64,000 nucleotides of DNA, taken from NCBI RefSeq assembly GCF_001439785.1, contig NZ_JYLI01000002.1:372001-436000 (forward strand), written 5' to 3'. Positions 51,025 to 59,573 of this stretch are shown one piece after another (the first letter of the stretch is position 1; every line of letters begins with the position of its first letter). Made by a program: the position numbers and the translations under genes. This stretch comes from Pseudomonas poae (GTDB taxonomy: Bacteria > Pseudomonadota > Gammaproteobacteria > Pseudomonadales > Pseudomonadaceae). Under the pieces are notes generated by a model, which had not been told where the DNA came from, did no database searches, and worked only from the letters and a program-made list of their open reading frames with translations.

Positions 51025-51069
51025 ATGCGCGTCATCAAGGCTCACGCCCGTTGGCGTTGGCGCGCCTGA
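51025..51069 (+). promoter_or_regulatory. Putative trpG leader peptide
   Basis: ATG-to-TGA frame encoding MRVIKAHARWRWRA, differing from the trpE leader at only a few positions, with the same W-R-W. The frame is open upstream to a GTG at 51001 and an ATG at 50983, so the true start is unsure. A CCGGC/GCCGG hairpin follows at 51080-51092. Confidence 0.65.
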
Positions 51070-51079
51070 CTGTTCCCTG

Positions 51080-51092
51080 CCGGCCTCGCCGG
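51080..51092 (+). terminator. Attenuator-type hairpin upstream of trpG
   Basis: CCGGC and GCCGG arms around CTC, 11 nt past the leader stop. TGCCGGCC at 51078-51085 can instead pair with GGCCGGCA at 51145-51152, giving two mutually exclusive structures. The T-run is weak. Confidence 0.5.
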
Positions 51093-51233
51093 ACCTGTAC
51101 CGATTTGCCTTCTTCACCCTTTGTTTGACGCCCCGTGTCGGCTCGGCCGGCAACTGGAACGTGCGTTCGGCAGCGGGTCACGCCCTGGAAGGCGGACATT
51201 CGAAATCAGTGAATTCAAGAGGTTTGAACCCAC

Positions 51234-51827
51234 ATGTTGCTGATGATTGATAACTACGATTCCTTTACCTACAACGTTGTGCAGTACCTGGGCGAACTCG
51301 GTGCCGAGGTCAAGGTGGTGCGCAACGACGAACTGAGCGTGGCGCAGATCGCGGCGCTGAACCCCGAGCGCATCGTGGTTTCTCCTGGTCCCTGCACCCC
51401 GACCGAGGCGGGCATCTCCCTCGAAGCCATTCAGTATTTCGCCGGCAAGCTGCCGATCCTGGGCGTGTGCCTGGGCCATCAGTCCATCGGCCAGGCCTTT
51501 GGTGGTGATGTGGTGCGCGCGCGCCAGGTGATGCACGGCAAGACCAGCCCGGTGTTCCACAGGGACCTTGGCGTCTTTCAGGCATTGAACAATCCCGTAA
51601 CAGTGACCCGTTACCATTCCCTGGTGGTCAAGCGTGAAACCCTGCCCGAGTGCCTGGAACCGACCGCCTGGACCCAGCTGGAAGACGGCTCGGTCGACGA
51701 AATCATGGGCCTGCGCCACAAGACGCTGAATATCGAAGGGGTGCAATTTCACCCTGAGTCGATCCTGACCGAGCAGGGTTACGAGCTGTTCGCCAACTTT
51801 CTCAAGCAGAGCGGCGGCACGCGCTAA
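51234..51827 (+). CDS. trpG: TrpG, anthranilate synthase component II (glutamine amidotransferase)
   Basis: 197 residues, class I amidotransferase. The nucleophile Cys is in [11 protein letters not shown] near residue 79, and the His-Glu pair in VQFHPESIL near 170. It hydrolyses glutamine and passes ammonia to TrpE; it may also serve PabB in folate synthesis. It opens [25 protein letters not shown] lies 11 bases before the ATG, a little far. It starts the trpG-trpD-trpC operon, ten nt ahead of trpD, with a leader region of its own. Confidence 0.97.
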   Translation: MLLMIDNYDSFTYNVVQYLGELGAEVKVVRNDELSVAQIAALNPERIVVSPGPCTPTEAGISLEAIQYFAGKLPILGVCLGHQSIGQAFGGDVVRARQVMHGKTSPVFHRDLGVFQALNNPVTVTRYHSLVVKRETLPECLEPTAWTQLEDGSVDEIMGLRHKTLNIEGVQFHPESILTEQGYELFANFLKQSGGTR

Positions 51828-51836
51828 GGACTTTTC

Positions 51837-52886
51837 ATGGATATCAAGACTGCCCTGGGCCGTATCGTTGGCCACCTGGACCTGAGCACCGCGGAAATGA
51901 GCGATGTGATGCGCGAGATCATGACCGGTCAATGCACCGACGCACAGATCGGCGCGTTCATGATGGCCATGCGCATGAAGAGCGAGAGCATCGACGAGAT
52001 CGTCGGCGCTGTGTCGGTAATGCGCGAGCTGGCGGACAAGGTTGAGCTCAAAACCCTCGACGGCGTGGTTGACGTGGTCGGTACCGGCGGCGATGGCGCG
52101 AATATCTTCAACGTGTCCACGGCGTCTTCGTTTGTGGTTGCGGCGGCGGGCTGCACGGTGGCCAAACACGGTAACCGTGCGGTGTCCGGCAAGAGCGGCA
52201 GTGCCGATCTGCTGGAAGCGGCAGGCATCTACCTGAACCTGACGCCGGTGCAAGTGGCGCGCTGCATCGACAGCGTCGGCATTGGCTTCATGTTTGCCCA
52301 GTCCCATCACGGCGCGATGAAGCACGCCGCCGGCCCGCGCAAGGACCTTGGCCTGCGCACCCTGTTCAACATGCTTGGCCCGCTTACGAATCCGGCCGGT
52401 GTGAAGCATCAGGTGGTGGGCGTGTTCAGCGAAGCCCTGTGCCGGCCGCTGGCCGAAGTGTTGCAACGCATGGGCAGCAAGCATGTGCTGGTGGTGCATT
52501 CCAAGGATGGCCTGGACGAATTCAGCCTGGCGGCGCCGACGTTTGTGGCGGAGCTTAAAAACGACCAGATCACCGAGTATTGGGTCGAACCTGAAGATCT
52601 CGGCATGAAGAGCCAGAGCCTGCACGGCCTGGCAGTGGAAAGCCCCGCCGCTTCCCTGGAGTTGATCCGCGATGCCCTGGGGCGTCGCAAGACCGAGAAC
52701 GGTCAAAAAGCAGCTGAGATGATTGTTCTGAATGCGGGCGCGGCACTTTACGCCGCCGACCATGCCTATAGTCTTAAAGAGGGTGTCGCCTTGGCTCACG
52801 ATGCACTTCACACCGGTCTGGCTCGCGAAAAACTCGAGGAGCTGGGAGCATTCACTGCGGTATTCAAGATGGAGAATGAAGGATGA
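51837..52886 (+). CDS. trpD: TrpD, anthranilate phosphoribosyltransferase
   Basis: 349 residues. TrpD joins anthranilate to PRPP, giving phosphoribosyl-anthranilate. The PRPP-site motif [17 protein letters not shown] is near residue 82, and [19 protein letters not shown] near 110; the [19 protein letters not shown] segment, read with its HHGAMKH core, is near 155. It follows trpG by nine nt and overlaps trpC as ATGA. Standard length and no missing residues noted. Cytoplasmic. Confidence 0.97.
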   Translation: MDIKTALGRIVGHLDLSTAEMSDVMREIMTGQCTDAQIGAFMMAMRMKSESIDEIVGAVSVMRELADKVELKTLDGVVDVVGTGGDGANIFNVSTASSFVVAAAGCTVAKHGNRAVSGKSGSADLLEAAGIYLNLTPVQVARCIDSVGIGFMFAQSHHGAMKHAAGPRKDLGLRTLFNMLGPLTNPAGVKHQVVGVFSEALCRPLAEVLQRMGSKHVLVVHSKDGLDEFSLAAPTFVAELKNDQITEYWVEPEDLGMKSQSLHGLAVESPAASLELIRDALGRRKTENGQKAAEMIVLNAGAALYAADHAYSLKEGVALAHDALHTGLAREKLEELGAFTAVFKMENEG

Positions 52887-53719
52887 GTGTGCCAACCGTT
52901 CTACAAAAGATTTTGGCCCGCAAGGCAGAAGAAGTCGCCGAGCGCCGCGCGCGCGTGAGCCTGGCCGAGCTGGAAGCGCAGGCGAAAGTTGCCGATGCCC
53001 CGCGCGGTTTTGCCAATGCCTTGATCGCCCAGGCCAAGCTCAAGCAGCCTGCGGTGATCGCCGAGGTAAAAAAGGCCTCGCCGAGCAAAGGCGTAATTCG
53101 TGAACACTTCGTTCCCTCCGAAATTGCCGCCAGTTACGAGAAGGGCGGGGCGACCTGCCTCTCGGTGCTGACCGACATCGACTACTTCCAGGGCTCCGAC
53201 CTGTTTCTGCAGCAGGCGCGGGCGGCGTGCAAGCTGCCGGTGATCCGCAAGGATTTCATGGTTGACCCGTATCAGATCATCGAAGCCCGTGCCCTGGGCG
53301 CCGACTGCGTACTGCTGATCGTCTCCGCGCTGGATGACGTGAAGCTGGCCGAGTTGGCGGCGGTGGCCAAGAGCGTCGGTCTCGACGTGTTGGTTGAAGT
53401 GCACGATGGCGATGAGCTGGAGCGCGCATTGAACACCGTCGACACGCGGTTGGTTGGGGTAAACAACCGCAACCTGCACACCTTCGAAGTCAGCCTGGAA
53501 ACCACCCTCGACCTGCTGCCACGCATTCCGCGTGACCGCCTGGTGATCACCGAGAGTGGCATCGCCAACCGTGCCGATGTGGAGCTGATGGAAATCAATG
53601 GGGTGTATTCATTCCTGGTAGGCGAGACGTTCATGCGCGCCGAGCACCCTGGGGCGGAGCTGCAACGGCTGTTCTTCCCGGAGCGTGGCGTGCCGGTCGG
53701 CGGATCGACACTGGACTGA
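52883..53719 (+). CDS. trpC: TrpC, indole-3-glycerol-phosphate synthase
   Basis: 278 residues, TIM barrel. TrpC closes the indole ring. [15 protein letters not shown] near residue 57 carries the catalytic Lys; [15 protein letters not shown] near 115 and [15 protein letters not shown] near 190 follow, with ITESGIANR near 217. It is the mono-functional form, not fused to TrpF. It overlaps trpD. A REPIN starts about 20 nt after its stop and may protect or end the message before the lipoate-ligase-like gene. Confidence 0.97.
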   Translation: MSVPTVLQKILARKAEEVAERRARVSLAELEAQAKVADAPRGFANALIAQAKLKQPAVIAEVKKASPSKGVIREHFVPSEIAASYEKGGATCLSVLTDIDYFQGSDLFLQQARAACKLPVIRKDFMVDPYQIIEARALGADCVLLIVSALDDVKLAELAAVAKSVGLDVLVEVHDGDELERALNTVDTRLVGVNNRNLHTFEVSLETTLDLLPRIPRDRLVITESGIANRADVELMEINGVYSFLVGETFMRAEHPGAELQRLFFPERGVPVGGSTLD

Positions 53720-53736
53720 TTGAAACACGGTCAACC

Positions 53737-53825
53737 GGTGGGGGGCTTGCTCCCGATGGCAGTCGTTCAGTTGATGGGTATTTCGACTGAGCCTCCGCTA
53801 TCGGAAGCAAGCCCCCTCTCACATT
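53737..53825. repeat. REPIN after trpC
   Basis: Two REP units in inverted orientation: the left contains GGGGGCTTGCTCCCGATGGC (53741-53760), the right GCTATCGGAAGCAAGCCCCC (53797-53816) and then CTCTCACA. The arms match with a few changes. It lies between trpC and the lipoate-ligase-like gene. Confidence 0.88.
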
Positions 53826-53854
53826 GGGCTTGAGGGGATTCAGGGAGGCAGCGG

Positions 53855-54550
53855 ATGATTCAACCGATGGCAATGACTGTTGAAGCTGGCCTTGCCGCCG
53901 AGCAGGATTTGCTGGCCGCCGTTTGCGCAGGCGAGCAGGCATTCGGGTTGCTGTTCTGGCGGCCCACTGACCAGGCCCTGGTGATGCCGCGTCGCTTGAG
54001 CCGGTTGCCGGCGTTCGAGGCGGCAAGCCAGGTATCCGCGCAGGCGGGTTGGCCGGTGCTGCTGCGCGAAACCGGCGGTGAGCCGGTGCCGCAGTCGGGC
54101 GCCACGGTGAATATCGCGCTGGTCTATGCGCCACCCCGCAGCGAAGGTGACCAGGGGCGGATCGAAACCGGTTATCAGCGTTTGTGCCAGCCGATCTGTG
54201 ACTTGCTGATTGAGCTGGGCGGCGATGCCAGTGTGGGTGAAGTCGAGGGCGCCTTCTGCGACGGGCGTTACAACGTCAATCTCAACGGCCGCAAGATGGT
54301 AGGCACCGCCCAGCGCTGGCGGCAAAGCGGCGGTCGCCCGGTGGGACTGGTGCACGGCGCGTTATTACTGGATGACGATCGCGAGGCATTGATTGCGGCG
54401 GTCAATCGGTTCAATCAAGCCTGTGGCCTGGAGCAGCGGGTGCGCGCCGACAGCCATATCGCTTTGCATGAGGCTTATGCCGCGCCGGATGCCATCCCCA
54501 GGCTCGACACGTTGTACCGTCAGATGCTCGCCGGTCTCATGCCCGCTTAA
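53855..54550 (+). CDS. LplA/LipB-family protein, putative lipoate or biotin-type ligase
   Basis: 231 residues of the BPL/LplA/LipB catalytic fold. [18 protein letters not shown] near residue 110, then [23 protein letters not shown] near 130-150 (core [10 protein letters not shown]), supplies the Lys that in this family contacts the acyl-adenylate. The C-terminal accessory domain of full LplA is missing, so it may be an octanoyl/lipoyl transferase or amidotransferase rather than a complete ligase. Substrate unknown. GGAGGCAGC precedes the ATG. Its TAA overlaps the TAA of convergent vfr (shared TTAA). It may be read through from trpGDC. Confidence 0.78.
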   Translation: MIQPMAMTVEAGLAAEQDLLAAVCAGEQAFGLLFWRPTDQALVMPRRLSRLPAFEAASQVSAQAGWPVLLRETGGEPVPQSGATVNIALVYAPPRSEGDQGRIETGYQRLCQPICDLLIELGGDASVGEVEGAFCDGRYNVNLNGRKMVGTAQRWRQSGGRPVGLVHGALLLDDDREALIAAVNRFNQACGLEQRVRADSHIALHEAYAAPDAIPRLDTLYRQMLAGLMPA

Positions 54551-55191
54551 CGCGTGCCGAACACCACCATTGTCTTGCCCTTGACGTGCACGAGGTTGCG
54601 CTCTTCCAGGTCTTTGAGCACGCGGCCGACCATTTCCCGTGAGCAGCCGACAATGCGTCCTATCTCTTGCCGCGTGACTTTGATCTGCATGCCATCCGGG
54701 TGGGTCATGGCATCGGGTTGTTTGCACAATTCCAACAGGCAACGGGCCACGCGGCCGGTGACATCGAAAAACGCCAGATCGCCGACCTTGCGCGTGGTGT
54801 CGCGCAGACGCTGGGCGATCTGAGCACTCAGGGCATACAGAATGTCGGGGTCCTGCTGGGACAGTTCGCGAAACTTGGTATAGCTGATCTCGGCCACTTC
54901 GCATTCGACCTTGGCGCGTACCCAGGCGCTGCGTTCCTGTTCTTTGCCGGCTTGTTCGAACAGGCCCAGCTCGCCGAAGAAATCGCCGGTGTTGAGGTAG
55001 GCAATGATCATTTCGCGGCCGTCATCGTCCTCGATCAGAATGGTGACCGAGCCCTTGATGATGAAAAACAGTGTTTCGGAGCGTTCGCCGGCGCAGATGA
55101 TGTTGTGCTTGGCCGGGTAGCGTCGGCGCTGGCAATGCATCAACAGCTTGTCGAGATTCTTGATCTTGGGTGTGGGAGTAAGGGCAACCAT
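54547..55191 (-). CDS. vfr: Vfr, cAMP-responsive global regulator (CRP family)
   Basis: 214 residues, the standard Vfr length. The cyclic-nucleotide domain (about 15-130) holds the phosphate-binding segment [14 protein letters not shown] and [16 protein letters not shown]; the C-terminal winged helix has [26 protein letters not shown] near 172. Vfr activates virulence, type IV pilus and carbon genes in P. aeruginosa; in fluorescent species its targets are less known. It is divergent from the OsmC gene and convergent with the ligase-like gene, with overlapping stops. Confidence 0.97.
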   Translation of the reverse strand: MVALTPTPKIKNLDKLLMHCQRRRYPAKHNIICAGERSETLFFIIKGSVTILIEDDDGREMIIAYLNTGDFFGELGLFEQAGKEQERSAWVRAKVECEVAEISYTKFRELSQQDPDILYALSAQIAQRLRDTTRKVGDLAFFDVTGRVARCLLELCKQPDAMTHPDGMQIKVTRQEIGRIVGCSREMVGRVLKDLEERNLVHVKGKTMVVFGTR

Positions 55192-55407
55192 GGTTGTTTC
55201 CCGAAAGGAGACGCGAAGGAATTGGAATTATGGTCTCCGAAGGGTGGCAATACGCCATCGAATTGGCGCCAGCTTAACAGACACATTCTGACTCGATTAG
55301 ACAATTTATCGGGTAAACGCTTTTATTGATCGTGGTGGTGCCAAACACTGTGGCTGCCGGGCCCTGTGCTAAGCTGGCGACCCTTTTTTAGCAGTGGAGT
55401 CTGGGCG

Positions 55408-55830
55408 ATGAAGGCACGCATCCAATGGGCGGGCGAAGCCATGTTCCTCGGTGAATCGGGCAGCGGCCATGTGGTCGTGATGGACGGTCCGCCGGAAGCG
55501 GGTGGCCGCAACCTCGGCGTGCGGCCGATGGAAATGCTCCTGCTGGGCGTGGGTGGCTGCAGCAATTTCGACGTGGTCAGTATCCTGAAAAAGTCCCGTC
55601 AGGCCGTGGAGAGCTGCGAAGCGTTTCTGGAGGCCGAGCGCGCCACCGAAGATCCCAAGGTGTTTACCCGGATTCACATGCATTTTGTGGTGAAGGGGCG
55701 GGCGCTGAAGGAGGCCCAGGTCAAGCGGGCTATCGAGCTGTCGGCAGAGAAGTATTGCTCGGCGTCGATCATGCTGGGTGCGGCCGGTGTGGCCATCACC
55801 CATGATTACGAGATTATCGAACTGGGTTGA
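55408..55830 (+). CDS. OsmC/YhfA-family protein
   Basis: 140 residues. Two family cysteines stand in LGVGGCSNFDVV near residue 50 and AEKYCSASIMLG near 115, the pair that forms the peroxide-reactive site in OsmC and Ohr proteins. It belongs by sequence to the broader YhfA-like branch, whose role is less certain than that of Ohr or OsmC proper. GGAG lies nine bases before the ATG at 55408; the in-frame extension upstream has no ribosome site. It sits next to vfr and coq7 as in PAO1 (PA0653). Cytoplasmic. Confidence 0.88.
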   Translation: MKARIQWAGEAMFLGESGSGHVVVMDGPPEAGGRNLGVRPMEMLLLGVGGCSNFDVVSILKKSRQAVESCEAFLEAERATEDPKVFTRIHMHFVVKGRALKEAQVKRAIELSAEKYCSASIMLGAAGVAITHDYEIIELG

Positions 55831-55833
55831 GCG

Positions 55834-55859
55834 ACAGGAGCGAGCATGCTCGCTCCTGT
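55834..55859. terminator. Perfect palindrome between the OsmC gene and coq7
   Basis: Twelve-bp arms ACAGGAGCGAGC and GCTCGCTCCTGT with a two-base centre, filling the 28-bp gap between convergent stops. Likely bidirectional terminator or REP-type element. Confidence 0.65.
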
Positions 55860-56506
55860 TAGATGCGGTAGGTGCTTTTGGTCATCACCTTGGCCAGCAG
55901 GCCCATGCCGAACCGCACCGGCGCCGGGAAGCGGAAGCCGCCGGCGTCCAGCGCGCTGTCTGCGTGGTGGGCTTCATCAATGCGCATCTGTTCGAGGATT
56001 GCCCGGGACTTTTCGTCTTCGGCCGGCAATTGTTCGAGGTGTTCATCCAGATGTTTGCATACCTGATGTTCGGTGGCGGCGACAAACCCCAGGCTCACCT
56101 TGTCGCTGATCAGGCCGGCGGCAGCGCCGATGCCAAACGACAAACCATAGAACAGCGGATTGAGTACGCTGGGATGACTGCCCAGTTGGCGGATGCGTTG
56201 CTCACACCAGGCAAGATGGTCAACTTCTTCTTCGGCCGAGTGCTCCATCGCTGCGCGCACCTGCGGCAGCTTGGCGGTCAGGGCCTGACCCTGATACAGC
56301 GCCTGGGCACAGACTTCGCCGGTATGGTTGATGCGCATCAGGCCGGCGACATGGCGCGTCTCGGTGGTGCTCATTTGGGCATCGGGTTGCACGATGGCCG
56401 GCGAGGGCCGGTGAGGCTGGCCGCTGAAGGGCAGCAGCGTGCGCATGGCGGTGTCGGCTTGCAGCAGCAGGCGGTCAATCGGCGAGTAGTGACGTTGGGT
56501 AGTCAT
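55859..56506 (-). CDS. coq7: Coq7 (UbiF-type), 3-demethoxyubiquinol 3-hydroxylase
   Basis: 215 residues, di-iron carboxylate enzyme. It adds the C6 hydroxyl in ubiquinone synthesis. The Glu and His ligands are visible in [44 protein letters not shown] and [12 protein letters not shown] strong GGAGG stands seven bases before the ATG. This is the diiron replacement for the flavoprotein UbiF, usual in pseudomonads. PAO1 has speD between the OsmC gene and coq7; here the two are only 28 bp apart. It acts at the inner membrane face. Confidence 0.95.
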   Translation of the reverse strand: MTTQRHYSPIDRLLLQADTAMRTLLPFSGQPHRPSPAIVQPDAQMSTTETRHVAGLMRINHTGEVCAQALYQGQALTAKLPQVRAAMEHSAEEEVDHLAWCEQRIRQLGSHPSVLNPLFYGLSFGIGAAAGLISDKVSLGFVAATEHQVCKHLDEHLEQLPAEDEKSRAILEQMRIDEAHHADSALDAGGFRFPAPVRFGMGLLAKVMTKSTYRI

Positions 56507-56625
56507 GCAGACCTCCGGGAAAAATCTCAGCGGCCAGTCTACCGCAAGAGAGGGCGAAGCGTTTGCGCGCAGTCAGGGGGCACGAGGTCACGGCCAGCGG
56601 CCACGACCTTACGCAATAGGCTGTT

Positions 56626-56964
56626 TCAGCCCGGTGGCCAGTTCATCTGGCGCTGACCCAGTACATGCATATGGATGTGATAAACGGTCTGGCCGCCCAT
56701 CTCGTTGCAGTTCATCACCACCCGAAACCCTGCTTCACAGCCCAGTTCCAGCGCCAGGCGCTGAGCCGTGAACAGGATGTGGCCAGCCAGCGCCTTATCG
56801 TCCTCGGTCAGGTCGTTCAGTGTGCGGACGGGTTTTTTTGGAATCACCAGAAAATGTACCGGTGCCTGCGGTGCAATATCGTGGAAGGCCAGAACCTGTT
56901 CATCTTCGTAGATGATGTTGGCAGGTATTTCTCTGTTGATGATCTTGGTGAACAGAGTATCCAC
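56626..56964 (-). CDS. hinT: HinT-like HIT-family nucleotide hydrolase
   Basis: 112 residues. The histidine triad is HIHMH near the C-terminus, in QTVYHIHMHVLG, with the catalytic His in the middle. The family removes AMP or lysine from purine phosphoramidates. The N-terminus MDTLFTKIINREIPANIIYE is typical. The start is a GTG with GGGAG nine bases upstream. A cytoplasmic housekeeping enzyme; it lies 46 nt before the SDR gene in the minus direction. The family is clear; physiological substrate is not. Confidence 0.93.
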   Translation of the reverse strand: MDTLFTKIINREIPANIIYEDEQVLAFHDIAPQAPVHFLVIPKKPVRTLNDLTEDDKALAGHILFTAQRLALELGCEAGFRVVMNCNEMGGQTVYHIHMHVLGQRQMNWPPG

Positions 56965-57010
56965 AGCGGTTTCTCCCTTTATTGGTATGCGAGTGAGTGT
57001 ACCCAGGCGG

Positions 57011-57799
57011 TCAGCGCGGGCAATAGGCCTTGTTAATGGCGCCGGCGATCTTGCGTGTCAGCCAGCGCGGGCTGAGACGGGAGCTGAATGTCAGCCAGCG
57101 ATTGCGTCGACCGGGAATGATGATGGCTTTGTTCTTTTCCAGGGCACGCACGGCGTACAGCGCGACTTCTTCGGGACTCATCAGTTGCTGGCTGCGGTCG
57201 AGCCTGGCGGTGTCCATTTGTGCAGTGCCGAAGAATGCAGTGCGCGTGGGACCGGGGCACAGCACGGATACTCTGATGCCACAGGTTTTGAGCTCTTCGC
57301 GCAGGCCTTCGGAGAAATGCAGCACATAAGCCTTGCTGGCGTAATAGCTGCTCATCCACGGGCCGGGTTGGAACGCCGCAACGGAGGCCACATTCAGAAT
57401 CTGCCCGCCGCCCTGCAGCGCCATGGCGTTGCCCAGTGAGTGACACAGGCGGGTGAGGGCGAGGATATTGACTTCAATCAGGTCCTGCTCGGTCATCCAG
57501 TCCTGGGCCAGGAACGGCCCGCTGGTGCCGATGCCGGCGCAGTTGACCAGCAGGTCGATCTGCCGCTCGCCTTCTTCCAACTCCAGCAAAAAGCCGGACA
57601 AGCGCAATGGTTCGCCCAGATCGCAGGCTCGAAACAGCACCTCCACGCCAAAGCGTTGAGTCAATTCGAGTGCAATGCTTTCCAACTGATCACGCTGGCG
57701 GGCCACCAGAATCAAGCTGCGGCCACGCCGAGCCAGGGCTTCGGCCAGGGCCAAGCCGATGCCGCTGGAGGCACCGGTGATCAGAGCGTAACGGGTCAT
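57011..57799 (-). CDS. Short-chain dehydrogenase/reductase
   Basis: 262 residues, classical SDR. The NAD(P)-binding TGASSGIGLALAEAL is near residue 8, NCAGIG near 85, the catalytic Ser in VASVAAF and the YxxxK pair in YYASKAYVLHF near 152. Substrate unknown. The C-terminal tail has basic residues and may touch the membrane. I start at the second ATG (57799) because GGAG sits six bases upstream, itself overlapping an earlier in-frame ATG at 57811. Its upstream gap holds a long hairpin. PAO1 has an SDR in the same place (PA0658). Confidence 0.88.
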   Translation of the reverse strand: MTRYALITGASSGIGLALAEALARRGRSLILVARQRDQLESIALELTQRFGVEVLFRACDLGEPLRLSGFLLELEEGERQIDLLVNCAGIGTSGPFLAQDWMTEQDLIEVNILALTRLCHSLGNAMALQGGGQILNVASVAAFQPGPWMSSYYASKAYVLHFSEGLREELKTCGIRVSVLCPGPTRTAFFGTAQMDTARLDRSQQLMSPEEVALYAVRALEKNKAIIIPGRRNRWLTFSSRLSPRWLTRKIAGAINKAYCPR

Positions 57800-57814
57800 G
57801 CCTTTCTCCATCGC

Positions 57815-57859
57815 AACGCCGCCTTGCCTGTGACAGAGGCGTCACAGGCGGCGGGCGTT
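57815..57859. terminator. Long hairpin between the DUF805 and SDR genes
   Basis: Inner arms GCCTGTGAC and GTCACAGGC and outer arms AACGCCGCC and GGCGGGCGTT give about 18 pairs with small bulges. The T-run (TTTCTTT) follows on the plus strand, so as a terminator it would work against antisense reading; on the minus strand it has none. Confidence 0.5.
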
Positions 57860-57862
57860 TCT

Positions 57863-58819
57863 TTACTGTTCCGGAGAGTCTACAGGTTCGCCTGCGTCGT
57901 CAGCACTTTGCGCGTCTTCATCCTCCATGATGACGGTTTGGTCGCCGGCCTCATCGGTGATGATCGAACTGCTTTCATAGTTGCTGTCCATGTTGGCTTC
58001 GAGCTGGTCCAGGTAGCCGTTCATGCCCAATGTCACCACGATTGCCAGCATCACTGGGATGAACGCCAGCCACAGCGTCGCGAGCACTTTGACCGCAGTG
58101 GAGTTGCGCGGAGGCGGAGCGCCATATTGGTTGGCGCCTGCGTTACCTGGCAGTACCAGCATCAGCAGCGGGAATACGCTGTTGACCAGCGGCACCAGGT
58201 TCAACAGGTACAGCCAGCCGGACCAGCCCAGGTCGTGCAGACGCTGCACGCCGATCTGCACGCTGACCACGATCAGTGCGATAAACAGGGCGAAACCCAG
58301 CACGCCGCCGAGAATGATGGCCGCTGTCGGCGAGGCGGTCGCCACCGCGAAACTGGCGGTACTGATGATGCCACCCGCCACCAGCATGGCGATGGTCAGC
58401 ACCAGCGTCCAGGCCAGGTAGCGCAGGCGCCCGATGCGCCCATTGATGGTGAACACCTTCAAGTCGGCGAATTCCGGCAGGTCATCACCGACGGCGGCGC
58501 GTGGTGGCGCATAGGGAGAAGCGGCAGGGCGGGAGAAGTCGGTAGAGCCGGTTTCGTGAGCTTCAGCCAGGCTGAAAGCAACAGGTTGCTCGGCCTCGAT
58601 ACGGGCATCGACCCCGGCATCCTTCAGCGCGGTGAGGTAGGTCTCGGCATCGGCCCGCGACAGATCGCGCTTGAGCGCGACCGGGCGGCCGGTGAAGAGC
58701 TTCTCGATCGCGGCCACATCGCTCTTGAACAGTTCGGCCAGATTCAATTTGGCGGTGGTGCTTTCGACACCCGGGAGCAGGGCTCCGTCAAACACAATCT
58801 TGAAACGGTTGTCGCTCAT
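57863..58819 (-). CDS. DUF805 membrane protein with soluble N-terminal domain
   Basis: 318 residues. A soluble N-terminal domain (about 1-80), opening MSDNRFKIVFDGALLPG and including KLFTGRPVALKRDLSRADAE (read from its LFTGRPV core), recurs in pseudomonad membrane proteins. A Pro/Ala linker leads to a DUF805 region (about 120-250) with four to five helices, where FTINGRIGRLRYLAW and QRLHDLGWSGWLYLLNLVPL are the family marks. The C-terminus is long and acidic. AGGA lies eight bases before the ATG. No function is known. Minus strand, between the SDR gene and hemJ. Confidence 0.85.
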   Translation of the reverse strand: MSDNRFKIVFDGALLPGVESTTAKLNLAELFKSDVAAIEKLFTGRPVALKRDLSRADAETYLTALKDAGVDARIEAEQPVAFSLAEAHETGSTDFSRPAASPYAPPRAAVGDDLPEFADLKVFTINGRIGRLRYLAWTLVLTIAMLVAGGIISTASFAVATASPTAAIILGGVLGFALFIALIVVSVQIGVQRLHDLGWSGWLYLLNLVPLVNSVFPLLMLVLPGNAGANQYGAPPPRNSTAVKVLATLWLAFIPVMLAIVVTLGMNGYLDQLEANMDSNYESSSIITDEAGDQTVIMEDEDAQSADDAGEPVDSPEQ

Positions 58820-58896
58820 GCGGGCATCCTTGTCAGTCGTAAGGGAAGGTGAGCCGGCCTGCTTTATCGGCGGGCCCGGCGAGTGTATCAGCGTGA

Positions 58897-58992
58897 TCAG
58901 CGCAACTGTGCAGTCTGCTCGCGCGCCGTGCGGTATTCGGCATCCAGGCGCGCAACGAGTTCTACGCCGGGCAGGTCGTTGGTCTCGCCGAC
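58897..58992 (-). pseudogene. Possible coding remnant after hemJ
   Basis: A 30-residue open stretch with coding-like composition (it includes LPGVELVARLDAEYR) and its own stop, but no start codon: an in-frame TGA stands right before it. It may be the last piece of a lost gene between hemJ and the DUF805 gene. I do not recognise the family, and it may be chance. Confidence 0.25.
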
Positions 58993-59010
58993 ACCCTGGC
59001 CTCATTGCAT

Positions 59011-59439
59011 TTAGAACGGTTTGACCACCACCAGAATGACGATAGCCAGCAACATCAGAACAGGCACTTCATTGAACCAGCGATAAAACACGTGGCTGCG
59101 GGTGTTCTCGCCACGGGCGAAACGTTTTACCTGAGCGCCGCACATATGGTGATAGCCGATGAGCAATACCACCAGCGTCAGCTTGGCGTGGATCCAGCCG
59201 CCGGATTGGAAGATGCCCGGGTTGAGGACGATCAGCCAGATGCCGAACACCAGTGAGGCGATCATCGCCGGCCCCATGATGCCGCGGTACAGCTTGCGCT
59301 CCATGACGCTGAAGCGTTCCTTGCTGACGGTGTCCTCGCTTTGAGCGTGGTAGACGAACAGGCGGGGCAGGTAGAACAGCCCGGCAAACCAGCAGACGAT
59401 GCTGATGATGTGGAAGGCTTTGATCCATAGATAGAGCAT
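59011..59439 (-). CDS. hemJ: HemJ, protoporphyrinogen IX oxidase
   Basis: 142 residues with four membrane helices. HemJ oxidises protoporphyrinogen IX to protoporphyrin IX in organisms without HemG or Hem[20 protein letters not shown] at the start holds the conserved His near residue 10, and the [10 protein letters not shown] and YHHMCG segments lie in the second half, with RWFNEVPV near the C-terminus. It is often annotated only as a CopD-family or UPF0093 protein. It is divergent from argC, with the argC promoter between, as in PAO1. Confidence 0.92.
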   Translation of the reverse strand: MLYLWIKAFHIISIVCWFAGLFYLPRLFVYHAQSEDTVSKERFSVMERKLYRGIMGPAMIASLVFGIWLIVLNPGIFQSGGWIHAKLTLVVLLIGYHHMCGAQVKRFARGENTRSHVFYRWFNEVPVLMLLAIVILVVVKPF

Positions 59440-59509
59440 TTCTAGTTATTCCCAGGTTCACGGTAGTGAGGATAGTAGTGGCTGATGCGCCCATACGTCA
59501 CGTTGACGG

Positions 59510-59538
59510 TTGTCGCAGGGCGATACGACCCCTATTAT
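59510..59538 (+). promoter_or_regulatory. argC promoter
   Basis: -35 TTGTCG (59510-59515), 17-bp spacer, -10 TATTAT (59533-59538), about 35 nt before the argC start. Confidence 0.7.
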
Positions 59539-59573
59539 CGACGGCTTTCCAGTGGTTCGTTGAGGGCAGGGTT

